From the NCBI RefSeq assembly GCF_937129605.1, contig NZ_CAKZNN010000009.1: a DNA stretch of 64,000 bases, one strand, 5' to 3'. A model generated the notes under the pieces. That model saw nothing but the letters and a program-made list of their open reading frames with translations. It searched no databases and was not told the origin of the DNA. The translations under genes and the position numbers were made by a program. Positions 7,300 to 16,427 of the stretch are shown here, piece after piece. How positions within the stretch are numbered: the stretch's first letter is position 1; the number at the start of each line of letters is the position of its first letter. The DNA is from Maritimibacter sp001626765. GTDB taxonomy: Bacteria; Pseudomonadota; Alphaproteobacteria; Rhodobacterales; Rhodobacteraceae.

Positions 7300-9480
7300 A
7301 TGGCCGAATTTACCATGACCAAGGACGCCGACGGCGTCGCCGTCATCACCTGGGACCTGCCGGGTAAATCCATGAACGTCCTCACCCTTCAGGGGATAGA
7401 GGAACTGTCCGCCCTGACCGAGGAAGCGCTGGGTGACGACACTGTCAAGGGCATCGTCATTACCTCGGGCAAGGACACATTCGCGGGCGGTATGGACCTC
7501 AACATCCTCGCCGAGTTCAAGCAATCCGGCGCCGAGGGCGTGTTCGAGGGCACCATGCGCGGGCACAAGATGCTGCGCACGCTGGAACTCGCCGGCATGG
7601 ACCCCAAGACGAAAAAGGGCGGAAAGCCCGTCGCGGCGGCGCTCCCCGGCACCGCGCTCGGCATCGGGCTGGAATTGCCGCTCGCCTGCCACCGCATCTT
7701 TGCCGCGCCCAACCCGAAGGCGAAAATCGGCCTGCCGGAAATTCAGGTCGGCATTTTCCCCGGCATGGGCGGCACCACGCGCCTGGTGCGCAAACTGGGC
7801 GTCATGAGTGCTTCGCCCTTCCTCCTGCAGGCCAAGATGTCCTCGCCCGAACAGGCCGTGAAGGCGGGAATCATCGACGAAGTGGCCGACGACCCGGTCG
7901 CCGCCGCCAAGGCCTGGGTCTTGCAAGCCACCGAAGCCGACCTCGTGAAGCCCTGGGACGCCAAGGGCTACAAGGTCCCCGGCGGCGCGCCCTACCACCC
8001 GGCGGGCTTCCAGACCTTCGTCGGTGCCAACGCAATGATCATGGGCAACACCTGGGGCGCCTTCCCTGCCCCCAAGGCTATGTTGTCAGCCGTCTACGAG
8101 GGCCTCATGGTCCCCTTCGACACGGCGCTCAAGATCGAAGCGCGCTGGTTCACCAAGGTCATCATGGACCCGTCATCCTCCGCCATGATCCGGTCGCTCT
8201 TCATCAACAAGGAAGCACTTGAGAAAGGCGCGGTGCGCCCCGACGTGCCGGACCAGAAGGTCCGCAAGGTGGGCGTGCTGGGCGCGGGCATGATGGGCGC
8301 GGGCATCGCGCTCGTCTCGGCGCAAGCCGGGATCGAGGTCGTGCTCATCGACCAGAAGCAGGAAGCGGCGGACAAGGGCAAGGCCTACACCGAGTCCTAC
8401 CTCGACGCAGGCATCGCCAAGCGGAAAACCACGCCCGAGAAAAAGGATGAAGTCCTCTCCCGCATCACCGCGACCACCGACTACAACGCGCTCGCTGACG
8501 CTGACCTCATCATCGAGGCGGTGTTCGAGGACGTGGGCGTGAAGGCCGAGGTCACCAAGAACGTCGAAGCCGTCATCCCCGACGACTGCATCTTCGCCAC
8601 CAACACCTCGACACTCCCGATCACCGAGCTCGCCAAGGCCTCTAAACGGCCCGAGCATTTCATCGGCATCCACTTCTTCTCGCCGGTCGAGAAAATGCTG
8701 CTGGTCGAGATCATCAAGGGTGCGGAAACCGGCGACGTGGCCACGGCCAAGGCATTGGACTACGTCCGCCAGATCCGCAAGACGCCCATCGTCGTCAACG
8801 ACGCGCGCTTCTTCTATGCCAATCGCTGCATCATTCCCTACATCAACGAAGGGGTGCGGATGGTCACCGAAGGCGTGGAAATGCCGCTCGTGGACAACGC
8901 CGCGCGCCTCCTTGGCTTCCCGGTGGGTCCGCTGCAACTGACCGACGAGACCTCGATCGACCTCGGCGTGAAAATCGCAAAAGCGACGAAAGCCGCGATG
9001 GGCAACGCCTATGACGACACCACGGACGAGATCATGTTCTGGATGGCCGACAACGGGCGCCTGGGGCGCAAGGCCAAGGCGGGCTTCTTCGACTACGACG
9101 AGAAAGGCAAACGGCAGGGCTACTCGGACGCCGTTCAGGAAAAATTCCCGGCGAAAAGCGACCAGCCCGACGTGACCGAAGTCCAGCACCGCCTGATGAT
9201 GGCCCAAGTTCTCGAAGCCGTGCGCGCGCTGGAAGAAAACGTCCTCATGGACATACGCGAGGGCGACGTGGGCGCGATCCTCGGCTGGGGTTTTGCCCCG
9301 TGGTCCGGCGGCCCGTTCTCGTGGCTCGACATGTTGGGCGCGGCGAAAGCCGTGGAAATCTGCGACCACCTGACCGAGACCTGCGGCGAACGCTTCACCT
9401 GCCCCGCGCTCCTGCGCGACATGGCGACGAAAGGCGAAACCTTCTACGGCCGCTTCGGTGCAAAAGCGAAAGCCGCCTGA
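7300..9480 (+). CDS. fadJ: FadB/FadJ-type enoyl-CoA hydratase/3-hydroxyacyl-CoA dehydrogenase
   Basis: A 726-aa multifunctional enzyme. The N-terminal crotonase domain (~1-190) has 'DTFAGGMDLNIL', 'PVAAALPGTALGIGLELPLACH' (oxyanion hole) and 'KIGLPEIQVGIFPGMGGTTRLVR' with its catalytic Glu. The NAD-binding domain starts near residue 320 with 'VGVLGAGMMGAGIA'. The dehydrogenase His-Glu pair lies in 'GIHFFSPVEKMLLVEII'. C-terminal 3HCDH repeats follow ('NRCIIPYINEGVRMV', 'GFFDYDEKG'). It hydrates enoyl-CoA and oxidises the 3-hydroxyacyl product, feeding the thiolase just upstream. The start is after AAGGAG. FadB and FadJ cannot be separated by eye, so the symbol is provisional. Confidence 0.92.
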   Translation: MAEFTMTKDADGVAVITWDLPGKSMNVLTLQGIEELSALTEEALGDDTVKGIVITSGKDTFAGGMDLNILAEFKQSGAEGVFEGTMRGHKMLRTLELAGMDPKTKKGGKPVAAALPGTALGIGLELPLACHRIFAAPNPKAKIGLPEIQVGIFPGMGGTTRLVRKLGVMSASPFLLQAKMSSPEQAVKAGIIDEVADDPVAAAKAWVLQATEADLVKPWDAKGYKVPGGAPYHPAGFQTFVGANAMIMGNTWGAFPAPKAMLSAVYEGLMVPFDTALKIEARWFTKVIMDPSSSAMIRSLFINKEALEKGAVRPDVPDQKVRKVGVLGAGMMGAGIALVSAQAGIEVVLIDQKQEAADKGKAYTESYLDAGIAKRKTTPEKKDEVLSRITATTDYNALADADLIIEAVFEDVGVKAEVTKNVEAVIPDDCIFATNTSTLPITELAKASKRPEHFIGIHFFSPVEKMLLVEIIKGAETGDVATAKALDYVRQIRKTPIVVNDARFFYANRCIIPYINEGVRMVTEGVEMPLVDNAARLLGFPVGPLQLTDETSIDLGVKIAKATKAAMGNAYDDTTDEIMFWMADNGRLGRKAKAGFFDYDEKGKRQGYSDAVQEKFPAKSDQPDVTEVQHRLMMAQVLEAVRALEENVLMDIREGDVGAILGWGFAPWSGGPFSWLDMLGAAKAVEICDHLTETCGERFTCPALLRDMATKGETFYGRFGAKAKAA

Positions 9481-9499
9481 CCCTACGCACAACCACCAG

Positions 9500-9527
9500 A
9501 AAGGGCCGCCCATCCCGGCGGCCCTTT
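9500..9527 (+). terminator. Intrinsic-terminator-like hairpin after fadJ
   Basis: AAAGGGCCGCC (9500-9510), loop CATCCC, GGCGGCCCTTT (9517-9527): a perfect 11-bp stem starting 20 bases after the fadJ stop. It ends the beta-oxidation transcript. The T-tract is short. Confidence 0.75.
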
Positions 9528-9546
9528 GTCACGCCTGACCGCGCTC

Positions 9547-9629
9547 CTTCACTGCTTCACAAATACCTTGGAGGGGGTCCGGGGGAGGCAAAGCCTCCCC
9601 CGGACGGTTGGCTTTCGCGTAAGCGAAAG
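9547..9629 (+). repeat. Dispersed intergenic repeat, copy A (two hairpins)
   Basis: Starts CTTCACTGCTTCACAAATAC, runs through a G-rich tract and a GGGGGAGG/CCTCCCCC hairpin, then a second hairpin CTTTCGC-GTAA-GCGAAAG at 9612-9629. Copy B at 17044 has the same two-part layout. It fills the space between the convergent fadJ and guanine deaminase genes. Confidence 0.7.
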
Positions 9630-9637
9630 TCGAAACC

Positions 9638-10918
9638 TCAGACCTTCTCCCCGGCCACATAGGTCGCGACCACCGCCCGGTCGTCGCCCATCATGATCGT
9701 CGGGAACACCGCCTCCCAGATGTCCTCGGCCCGCTCCGCCCGCTGCGCAATCCCTGGTGTGGACGCCAGATCCAGCACCACAAGATCCGCCTCGTAACCC
9801 TCGACGAGCCGCCCGATCCGGTCTCCGGCCAGGATTGCATCCGCCGATCCCGCCGTCGCGAGCCACAAAAGCTCCGCCGGATGCAGGGGTCGGCCGCGAA
9901 GCTGCCCGACCTCATAGGCCGCCGCCATCGTGCGCAGCATGGAAAACGACGAGCCGCCGCCCGTGTCCGTCGCCAGCCCCACCCGTTGCCCTTCGGCCTT
10001 GAGTCCGCCCGTGTCGAAAAGGCCGGAGCCTATGAAGGTGTTGGACGTCGGGCAATGGATCAAACTCGCGCCGACCTCGCGCAGCCGGTCCCTCTCGCGG
10101 TCCGACAGATGGATCGCGTGGCCCATGAGTGCGCCCTCGCCCAAGAGCCCGAAGCGGTCGTAGATATCGAGATAATCCCGCGCCTCGGGAAACATCCCCA
10201 TGACCCAGTCGATCTCCTCGACCTGCTCGGACAGATGCGTCTGCATGAGACAGTCCGGGTGCTCGGCCCACAAGGCGCCCAGCGCCTCCAACTGCTCCGG
10301 CGTCGAGGTCGGCGCGAAGCGCGGCGTGACCACGTAACCCGCGCGGCCCGCGCCGTGCCATTTTTCTAACAACGCCTTCGACTGGTCATAAGCCGCCTGC
10401 GCCGTGTCGCGCAGAGTATCCGGCGCGTTCCGGTCCATGCAGGTCTTGCCGCCGTAAACCCGCATCCCCCGCGCCGCCGCCGCGCCGAAATAGGCGTCAA
10501 CGCTCTCGGGATGGATCGTGCAGTAGCTCACCGTCGTCGTGGTGCCATGGGAGAGCACGAGGTCGAAATACCGGTCCGCCTGCGCCCGAGCATAGTCCGC
10601 GTCCCCGAACCGCGCCTCTTCGGGGAACGTATAACTGTTCAGCCAGTCGATCAGCCGCTTGCCCCAGCTCGCGATGATTCCGGTCTGGGGATAATGCACG
10701 TGCGCATCGACAAAGCCCGGCAGGATCAGTCCCGCGCCGTGGTCCACGACCTCGGCCTCGCGAAACCGCGCGCGCAGCGCATCGGCACTCCCCACCGCGA
10801 CGATGACCCCCGCCTCCACCGCCACCGCGCCCTGTCGTTCCCACCGGGCCGCGTCCTCGGGCGCACCCGCGAAAGGGTCGCGGTCAAAGGCGAGTGTCTG
10901 GCCCAAAACGAGTTTCAT
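9638..10918 (-). CDS. guaD: Guanine deaminase
   Basis: A 426-aa amidohydrolase converting guanine to xanthine in purine salvage/catabolism. Visible motifs: metal-binding 'GFVDAHVHYPQTGIIASWG', the guanine-deaminase strand 'VVTPRFAPTSTPEQLEALG', 'MQTHLSEQVEEIDWV', 'LMGHAIHLSDRE', and the catalytic Asp in 'LATDTGGGSSFSML'. Full family length. It runs convergent to fadJ and divergent to mgtE, with 120 bases of shared upstream space. No other purine genes are adjacent. Confidence 0.93.
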   Translation of the reverse strand: MKLVLGQTLAFDRDPFAGAPEDAARWERQGAVAVEAGVIVAVGSADALRARFREAEVVDHGAGLILPGFVDAHVHYPQTGIIASWGKRLIDWLNSYTFPEEARFGDADYARAQADRYFDLVLSHGTTTTVSYCTIHPESVDAYFGAAAARGMRVYGGKTCMDRNAPDTLRDTAQAAYDQSKALLEKWHGAGRAGYVVTPRFAPTSTPEQLEALGALWAEHPDCLMQTHLSEQVEEIDWVMGMFPEARDYLDIYDRFGLLGEGALMGHAIHLSDRERDRLREVGASLIHCPTSNTFIGSGLFDTGGLKAEGQRVGLATDTGGGSSFSMLRTMAAAYEVGQLRGRPLHPAELLWLATAGSADAILAGDRIGRLVEGYEADLVVLDLASTPGIAQRAERAEDIWEAVFPTIMMGDDRAVVATYVAGEKV

Positions 10919-11038
10919 CCGCGTCTCCCTTCATCAACAAAGCGAGACTATGCCGCAGTGCAACAATCGTCCACGGGTTTGCTCTTGCCAGATGCGCTGC
11001 CTTCCCTATGGTCCGGCCACAACAGGAGAGGTGCAACC

Positions 11039-12433
11039 ATGGCGGAAGACCGGGACATCGTCGAAGACGACAACGACGCCGCGACCGAGAGCGACTATCG
11101 CCTCGAACGCGATCAGGTCCAGCCCGCCCTCGATGCCGTCGAGGCGGGCGATGCCGAGGCGCTGATCGAGGCGCTCGATCCGCTCCACCCGGCCGACATC
11201 GCCGACCTTCTCGAGCAGGTCGATGACGACACCCGGACCCGGCTCGTCCAGCTTTACGGCAAGGAATTCGACGGCGACATCTTGTCGGAACTCGACGAGT
11301 CGATCCGTGAGGAGGTCATCGAGGTCCTGCATCCCGAGGTTCTTGCCGACGCCGTGCGCGAGCTTGAAACCGACGACGTGGTGGACCTGCTCGAGGATCT
11401 CGACGAGCCGCAGCAGGAACAGATCCTCAAGTCGCTCGAGGCCGCCGACCGGGTCGCGGTGCAACAGGCGCTGTCCTATCCGGAATATTCCGCCGGCCGT
11501 CTCATGCAACGCGAGATGGTCGTCGCGCCCGAGCATTGGACCGTGGGCGAAGTCATCGACTACATGCGCGGCGCGGACGAACTGCCGGACCAGTTCTACC
11601 ACGTCATCCTCGTCGATCCCCGGATGCGCCCCACCGCCTATGTCACGCTCGGGCGGATCATGTCCTCGCCGCGCACGACCGCGCTCTCCGACATCACCGA
11701 GGACAGCTTTCGCACCATCCCCGTGCTGCAGGAAGAGGGCGACGTGGCCTATGCCTTCAACCAGTATCACATCATCTCGGCGCCCGTCGTGGACGAGGAC
11801 GACCGTCTCGTCGGCGTGATCACCATCGACGATGCCATGGCGATCCTCGACGAGGAACACGAGGAAGACATCCTGCGTCTCGCCGGTGTCGGCGAAAGCT
11901 CGATCTCGGACCGGGTGCTCGACACGGTGCGCGGGCGCTTTCCTTGGCTGGCGGTCAACCTTGTGACCGCGATCCTCGCCTCGCTCGTCATCGACCAGTT
12001 CGAACAGGTCATCGCGGGCTTCGTGGCGCTCGCCGTGCTCATGCCCATCGTCGCGTCGATGGGCGGCAACGCGGGCACACAGTCGCTCACCGTCGCCGTC
12101 CGCGCGCTTGCCACCCGCGACCTGACATCGTCCAACGTCATGCGCGTGATCCGACGCGAGGCGACCGTGGGGCTGATCAACGGAATCGTCTTTGCCGTGG
12201 TCATGGGCGCGGTCGGCGCGATCTGGTTCGGCACACCCATGCTGGGCGTGGTGCTGGCCGCAGCCATGGTGATCAACCTCGTGATCGCGGGACTGGCCGG
12301 CGTGCTCATCCCCGTGGTGCTCGACAAGCTCGGAGTCGACCCGGCGCTCGCCTCGGGTGCCTTTGTGACGACGGTTACGGACGTTGTCGGATTTTTCGCA
12401 TTTCTGGGCCTTGCCGGGGCGGTCTTGCTGTGA
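11039..12433 (+). CDS. mgtE: Magnesium transporter MgtE
   Basis: A 464-aa Mg2+ channel. The N-terminal cytoplasmic domain (~20-140) has the MgtE_N repeats 'LHPADIADLLEQVDDDTRTRLVQLY' and 'LETDDVVDLLEDLDEPQQEQIL'. Two CBS domains (~150-270, including 'YVTLGRIMSSPRTTALSDI' and 'VGVITIDDAMAILDEEHEED') follow. Five membrane spans (~290-464) carry 'MPIVASMGGNAGTQSLTVAVRAL', the signature pore region. The open frame runs far upstream, but ATG 11039 with CAGGAGAGG before it gives the normal MgtE N-terminus. The GTG of the next gene overlaps the stop (GTGA). Confidence 0.95.
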   Translation: MAEDRDIVEDDNDAATESDYRLERDQVQPALDAVEAGDAEALIEALDPLHPADIADLLEQVDDDTRTRLVQLYGKEFDGDILSELDESIREEVIEVLHPEVLADAVRELETDDVVDLLEDLDEPQQEQILKSLEAADRVAVQQALSYPEYSAGRLMQREMVVAPEHWTVGEVIDYMRGADELPDQFYHVILVDPRMRPTAYVTLGRIMSSPRTTALSDITEDSFRTIPVLQEEGDVAYAFNQYHIISAPVVDEDDRLVGVITIDDAMAILDEEHEEDILRLAGVGESSISDRVLDTVRGRFPWLAVNLVTAILASLVIDQFEQVIAGFVALAVLMPIVASMGGNAGTQSLTVAVRALATRDLTSSNVMRVIRREATVGLINGIVFAVVMGAVGAIWFGTPMLGVVLAAAMVINLVIAGLAGVLIPVVLDKLGVDPALASGAFVTTVTDVVGFFAFLGLAGAVLL

Positions 12434-12984
12434 CGAATGTTGATAAAGTTCAAGTCCGGACCGAAGCCTTCGCCCGCCGAAAGCTGGCGCATGGCGCCGG
12501 TCTGGACGCGGCGGCGCAGGCCAACCTCGCCCTTGCCCTGGGGCCGTTCCGGGGGCGCCCCATCGCGGGCTACCTGCCCATCCGGACCGAGGTCTCCCCG
12601 CTCCCGGTCATGGCGCACTTCGCTGCCTTCGGCCCGGTTGGAGTGCCGGTGATCAAGGCCAAAGACGCTCCCTTGGCCTTTCGCGCCTGGACGACCGACA
12701 CTGCGACCCAACCCGGAGCCTTCGGTGCCCATGTGCCGGTTTCGGGGGAGGACGTGGTGCCCGAGGTGCTGATCGTGCCGCTCGTGGCCTTCGATCGGAA
12801 CGGCGGGCGACTGGGCTACGGCGGCGGCTTCTACGACCGGACGTTGGAAGCGCTGCGCGGGCAACAGCGGACCGTCGCGATCGGCTACGCCTACGGCGCA
12901 CAGGAAGTGGAAGCCGTGCCGCTGGAGCCCACCGATCAGCCGCTCGACATGATCGTGACCGAGACCGCCATCCTGCGGCTTTGA
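12430..12984 (+). CDS. 5-formyltetrahydrofolate cyclo-ligase
   Basis: A 184-aa ATP-dependent enzyme converting 5-formyl-THF to 5,10-methenyl-THF (MTHFS/YgfA family). Evidence: 'RTEAFARRKLAHG' for the phosphate-contacting N-terminus, 'IAGYLPIRTEVSPLPVM', 'PEVLIVPLVAFDRNGGRLGYGGGFYDRTL' (the GYGGGFYDR signature) and 'DQPLDMIVTE'. It starts with a GTG that overlaps the mgtE stop by four bases, so it is translationally coupled. Start and length agree with the family. Confidence 0.92.
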   Translation: MTNVDKVQVRTEAFARRKLAHGAGLDAAAQANLALALGPFRGRPIAGYLPIRTEVSPLPVMAHFAAFGPVGVPVIKAKDAPLAFRAWTTDTATQPGAFGAHVPVSGEDVVPEVLIVPLVAFDRNGGRLGYGGGFYDRTLEALRGQQRTVAIGYAYGAQEVEAVPLEPTDQPLDMIVTETAILRL

Positions 12985-13020
12985 AGGATTGCGCCGTCTG
13001 CTTCGCAACCGTCGCGGTGA

Positions 13021-13074
13021 TCGGGAGGGCGCTGCCCTCCCAAACCCTCCCGGGATACTTCTGAACCAGAGAAG
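13021..13074 (-). repeat. Dispersed intergenic repeat, copy C (reverse orientation)
   Basis: Read on the minus strand it begins CTTCTCTGGTTCAGAAGTAT, then a G-rich tract and the hairpin GGGAGGGC-AGC-GCCCTCCC. The plus-strand hairpin at 13023-13041 has a perfect 8-bp stem. It is the same family as the copies at 9547 and 17044, in the opposite direction. Confidence 0.6.
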
Positions 13075-13134
13075 AGGGACCCGCCCGGACAGAGCGATGC
13101 GGCTTGCGCTTGAGGCCCTTCGCGCCTAGTCACA

Positions 13135-13953
13135 ATGCCCATGAAAATACTCTTTCTCGGCGATGTGATGGGACGCGCAGGCCGCGCTGCCGTCACCGAA
13201 CGGCTCCCGGCCCTGCGCGAAAAACTCGGCCTCGATTTCGTCGTGGTGAACGGCGAGAACGCGACCTCGGGCGCGGGGCTGTCGGAAGCTCACGCAAAGC
13301 TCCTGTTCGAGGCGGGCGCCGATGTGGTCACGCTGGGCGACCATGCCTTCGACCAGAAGGACATGATGTCCTACATCGACAAGGAACCGCGGCTCATTCG
13401 ACCGCTCAACTTTGCCAAGGGCGCGCCGGGTCGCGGTGTGCGGGTTTACGAGGATCATCGGGGCCGGCGGATTGCCGTGGCGCAGATACTGGGCAACGTC
13501 TTCATGAAACGCGCGTTCGAAGACCCCTTCGGCAACATCGAGGCCGCGCTCAGGCCCCTGACGCTGGGCGGCGCCGTGCAGGCGATCGTGGTCGATGTGC
13601 ATTGCGAGGCGACCTCCGAGAAGATGGCCATGGGGCATTTCCTCGATGGCCGCGCAAGCATGGTTGTGGGCACCCACACCCATGTGCCCACGGCGGATGC
13701 GATGATCCTGCCGGGCGGCACCGCCTATCTCACGGACGCCGGCATGTGCGGCGATTATCACTCCGTGATCGGGATGGAAAAGGCGGAGCCGCTGCGCCGT
13801 TTCGTGACCGGCATGGTCAAGGGCCGGTTCACCCCAGCGACCGAGCCCGCGACCCTCTCCGGCTTCTACGTGGAAACCGACGACAAGACCGGGCGCGCGG
13901 TGTCGATGGCCATGGTCCGTGACGGGGGTCGGCTGGTGCCGACCCTGCCGTGA
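13135..13953 (+). CDS. YmdB-family metallophosphoesterase
   Basis: A 272-aa calcineurin-like phosphoesterase of the TIGR00282/YmdB group. Motifs: 'KILFLGDVMGRAGR', 'VVNGENATSGAGL', 'VVTLGDHAFDQKD', 'VDVHCEATSEKMAMGHFLDG', 'MVVGTHTHVPTADAMILPGG' and 'TDAGMCGDYHSVIGME'. These give the full set of Asp, Asn and His metal ligands of a dimetal centre. Bacillus YmdB acts on 2',3'-cAMP; the substrate in alphaproteobacteria is not established. A second Met two codons in (13141) could be the true start. It lies 150 bases after the cyclo-ligase, beyond a repeat element. Confidence 0.88.
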   Translation: MPMKILFLGDVMGRAGRAAVTERLPALREKLGLDFVVVNGENATSGAGLSEAHAKLLFEAGADVVTLGDHAFDQKDMMSYIDKEPRLIRPLNFAKGAPGRGVRVYEDHRGRRIAVAQILGNVFMKRAFEDPFGNIEAALRPLTLGGAVQAIVVDVHCEATSEKMAMGHFLDGRASMVVGTHTHVPTADAMILPGGTAYLTDAGMCGDYHSVIGMEKAEPLRRFVTGMVKGRFTPATEPATLSGFYVETDDKTGRAVSMAMVRDGGRLVPTLP

Positions 13954-14053
13954 CCCGCGACCACGGTCATCCTCTCGGCAGTGCGCGGATTGGCCGCTTG
14001 CCTGTCTCGCCCACCCGCCCCTAGAGTGGCCCACTGACAGCACCGAACGGCCC

Positions 14054-15832
14054 ATGGATATCCTGACCCTCTCCCCGACCACCGAAGCCCTGCTCGCGCT
14101 CGCCGTGGTCATCGCCATGTTCGCGCTCTTCATCCGCGAGGTATTTCCGACCGAGGTCGTGGCCATCGGCGGTGTCGCGATCATGCTGCTCGCCGGTATC
14201 CTGCCCTATGACCGGGCGCTCGCCGTGCTCGCCAACCCCGCCCCCTGGACCATCGCCTGCATGTTCATCGTCATGGGGGCGCTGGTCCGGACCGGCGCGC
14301 TCGACTGGGTGACGCATCGGGCCGACAAGCTGGCGTCGAAATCCCCGAAACGGGCGCTGGCCATGATGACGCTTTTCGTCATCATCGCCTCGGCCTTCGT
14401 GAACAACACCCCCGTGGTCGTCGTGATGATGCCGGTCTTCATCCAGCTTGCCACGCGGCTAGGCACCGAGGCGTCCAAACTCCTTATCCCGCTCTCCTAT
14501 GCCGCGATCATGGGCGGGTCGCTCACGCTCATCGGCACCTCCACGAACCTTCTCGTGGACGGGGTCGCGCGCCAGTCCGGGCTCGAACCCTTTTCGATTT
14601 TCGAGACGACGCCAATCGGGCTTGTCGTGGTCGTCTGGGGGCTGATCTACATGATCGTCATCGGCCCGCGCCTGCTGCCCGACCGCGCTTCGATGGCAAC
14701 CCTCCTGTCGGACCGCTCGCGCAAGAAGTTCTTCACCGAGGCGATCATCCCGCCGGACAGTAACCTCATCGGCCGCGAGGCGCTCGACGTGCAGCTTTTC
14801 AAGCGCGAGGGCGTGCGCCTCATCGACGTGGTGCGCGGCGATGAATCGCTGCGTCGCAACCTCAAGGACGTGGTGCTTCAGGTGGGCGACCGCGTAGTTC
14901 TGCGCACCCAGATGACCGAACTTCTGTCGCTCCAGCGCAACAAGTCCCTCAAGCGCGTCGATCAGGTCTCGGCGGTCGAAACGACAACTGTCGAAGTCCT
15001 CATCTCCCCCGGCTGCAAGATGATCGGGCGCCGGCTTGGCCAGATGCGTCTCCGCCGCCGATACGGGGTCTACCCGCTTGCGGTCCATCGCCGGAACCAG
15101 AATATCGGCCAGCAGCTCGACAATATCGTGGTGCAGGTGGGCGACACGCTGCTGCTCGAAGGTGCGCCCGAGGACATCGCGCGGCTTGCCGCCGACATGG
15201 ACCTCGTCGACGTGGCCAAGCCCTCGGGCCGGGCCTTTCGCCGCGGCCACGCCCCCATCGCCATCGCCGCCATGGTGGGCATCGTTGTGCTCGCGGGCCT
15301 CGGTGTCGCGCCGATCCTCGCACTCTCGGTGGTCGCGGTCGCCGTGGTGCTCCTGACCGGTGCCATCGATTCGGACGAGGCCTTCCAGCAGGTCGACGGC
15401 CATCTCCTCGCGCTCATCTTCGCGATGCTCGCCATCGGGGCCGCGCTCGATCACACCGGCGCTGTGGAACTGATCGCCAATGCGCTCGCGCCGACCATCG
15501 AAAGCCTGCCGCCCTTCCTGATCATCTGGTCGATCTACCTGTTGACCTCGATCCTGACCGAGCTTGTCTCGAACAATGCTGTGGCGGTCGTGATGACCCC
15601 TATTGCCATCGGGATCGGGGCCGCCATCGGGCTCGACCCCCGCCCCCTCGTCATCGCGGTGATGATCGCGGCCTCGGCGAGCTTCGCGACCCCCATCGGC
15701 TACCAGACCAACATGCTGGTCTACGGGCCGGGCGGCTACCGATTCACCGATTTCATGAAGGTCGGCATTCCGCTCAACCTGACCATGGGGCTGATCGTGT
15801 CGGCGGTGATCCCGATGATCTGGGGCATCTAG
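14054..15832 (+). CDS. SLC13/DASS-family transporter with two TrkA-C domains (copy 1)
   Basis: A 592-aa transporter. N-terminal membrane half (~1-200) with 'ASAFVNNTPVVVVMMPVF', the Asn-Asn-Thr motif of helix-loop segments in Na+/dicarboxylate-sulfate symporters. Two cytoplasmic RCK/TrkA-C-like domains follow (~215-300 'IIPPDSNLIGREALDVQLF', ~305-395 'ISPGCKMIGRRLGQMRLRRRYGV'). The second membrane half (~405-592) has 'TELVSNNAVAVVMTPIAIGIGAA' and 'YQTNMLVYGPGGYRFTDF'. The substrate is probably an anion (sulfate or dicarboxylate), but this cannot be read from sequence. The start at 14054 gives a normal N-terminus; the frame stays open further upstream. A paralogue lies at 17269. Confidence 0.88.
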   Translation: MDILTLSPTTEALLALAVVIAMFALFIREVFPTEVVAIGGVAIMLLAGILPYDRALAVLANPAPWTIACMFIVMGALVRTGALDWVTHRADKLASKSPKRALAMMTLFVIIASAFVNNTPVVVVMMPVFIQLATRLGTEASKLLIPLSYAAIMGGSLTLIGTSTNLLVDGVARQSGLEPFSIFETTPIGLVVVVWGLIYMIVIGPRLLPDRASMATLLSDRSRKKFFTEAIIPPDSNLIGREALDVQLFKREGVRLIDVVRGDESLRRNLKDVVLQVGDRVVLRTQMTELLSLQRNKSLKRVDQVSAVETTTVEVLISPGCKMIGRRLGQMRLRRRYGVYPLAVHRRNQNIGQQLDNIVVQVGDTLLLEGAPEDIARLAADMDLVDVAKPSGRAFRRGHAPIAIAAMVGIVVLAGLGVAPILALSVVAVAVVLLTGAIDSDEAFQQVDGHLLALIFAMLAIGAALDHTGAVELIANALAPTIESLPPFLIIWSIYLLTSILTELVSNNAVAVVMTPIAIGIGAAIGLDPRPLVIAVMIAASASFATPIGYQTNMLVYGPGGYRFTDFMKVGIPLNLTMGLIVSAVIPMIWGI

Positions 15833-15850
15833 GCCCCACGCACCAGCCCC

Positions 15851-16294
15851 TCAGGCGCGTTCATCCTTGGGCGAGCCGACAACCACATGGGTGACAAGCT
15901 GGCGCACGCCCTCGGTCGTGCCCACCACATCGGTGTGAAAGCGCTTGTAGTCGGCCAGATCCGCCACCTCGACCCTGAGGAGATATTCGAAGGTCCCGGT
16001 GATGTTGTGACATTCCCGCACTTCGGGCGCGCGCGCCATGGCCCGCTCGAAGGCCTCCTGCCGCGCCTTGTTGTGTTCGGCGAGGCCCACCATGAGATAG
16101 GCCACGAAACCGCCCCCGAGCTTCACCGGGTCGAGCACGGCACGGTAGCCCTTGATCACCCCGCGCCGCTCCAGCTCCTGCACCCGGCGCAGGCAGGCCG
16201 AGGGCGACAGGCCCACCTTGTCCGCAAGCACCGTGTTGGGCATCCGCCCGTCGCGCGTCAGCTCACGCAATATCCGGCTGTCGATCTGATCCAT
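15851..16294 (-). CDS. Lrp/AsnC family transcriptional regulator
   Basis: A 147-aa regulator. The N-terminal helix-turn-helix is 'DSRILRELTRDGRMPNTVLADKVGLSPSACLRRVQELERRGVI'. The C-terminal RAM ligand domain has 'GGFVAYLMVGLAEHNKARQEAFERAM' and 'VRECHNITGTFEYLLRVEVADLADYKRF', typical of amino-acid effectors. ATG 16294 is preferred; a GTG two codons upstream (16300) is possible. It is divergent from the LysE-type exporter at 16428 across 133 bases, a standard Lrp-regulates-exporter arrangement. The gene at 15832 converges on it. Confidence 0.92.
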   Translation of the reverse strand: MDQIDSRILRELTRDGRMPNTVLADKVGLSPSACLRRVQELERRGVIKGYRAVLDPVKLGGGFVAYLMVGLAEHNKARQEAFERAMARAPEVRECHNITGTFEYLLRVEVADLADYKRFHTDVVGTTEGVRQLVTHVVVGSPKDERA

Positions 16295-16307
16295 AACCAC
16301 CGATCAT

Positions 16308-16322
16308 TGCAAATTTTTTGCA
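16308..16322. promoter_or_regulatory. Candidate Lrp operator between the divergent pair
   Basis: TGCAAATTTTTTGCA: perfect 6-base arms (TGCAAA/TTTGCA) around an AT-rich centre, just upstream of the Lrp/AsnC start and within the shared promoter region. AT-rich dyads of this size are typical of Lrp-family sites. Its function is inferred from position. Confidence 0.5.
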
Positions 16323-16427
16323 TCAGTCCGCATGATCGCAATCTTTCGCCGCGATTTCCATGGCAAATCCATCGCGACGGCGGCCCATCCACCACCTGCG
16401 CCCACAGACGACCCGAACCACTGAACC

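Noticed and set aside
6202..7998. 598-codon minus-strand open frame across fadA and fadJ
   Set aside because: Shadow of two real genes on the other strand; composition typical of antisense frames in high-GC DNA, with no recognisable motif or RBS.
10511..11038. Extended N-terminus of the MgtE frame
   Set aside because: It runs antisense over guanine deaminase and lacks the MgtE start; ATG 11039 has a good RBS.
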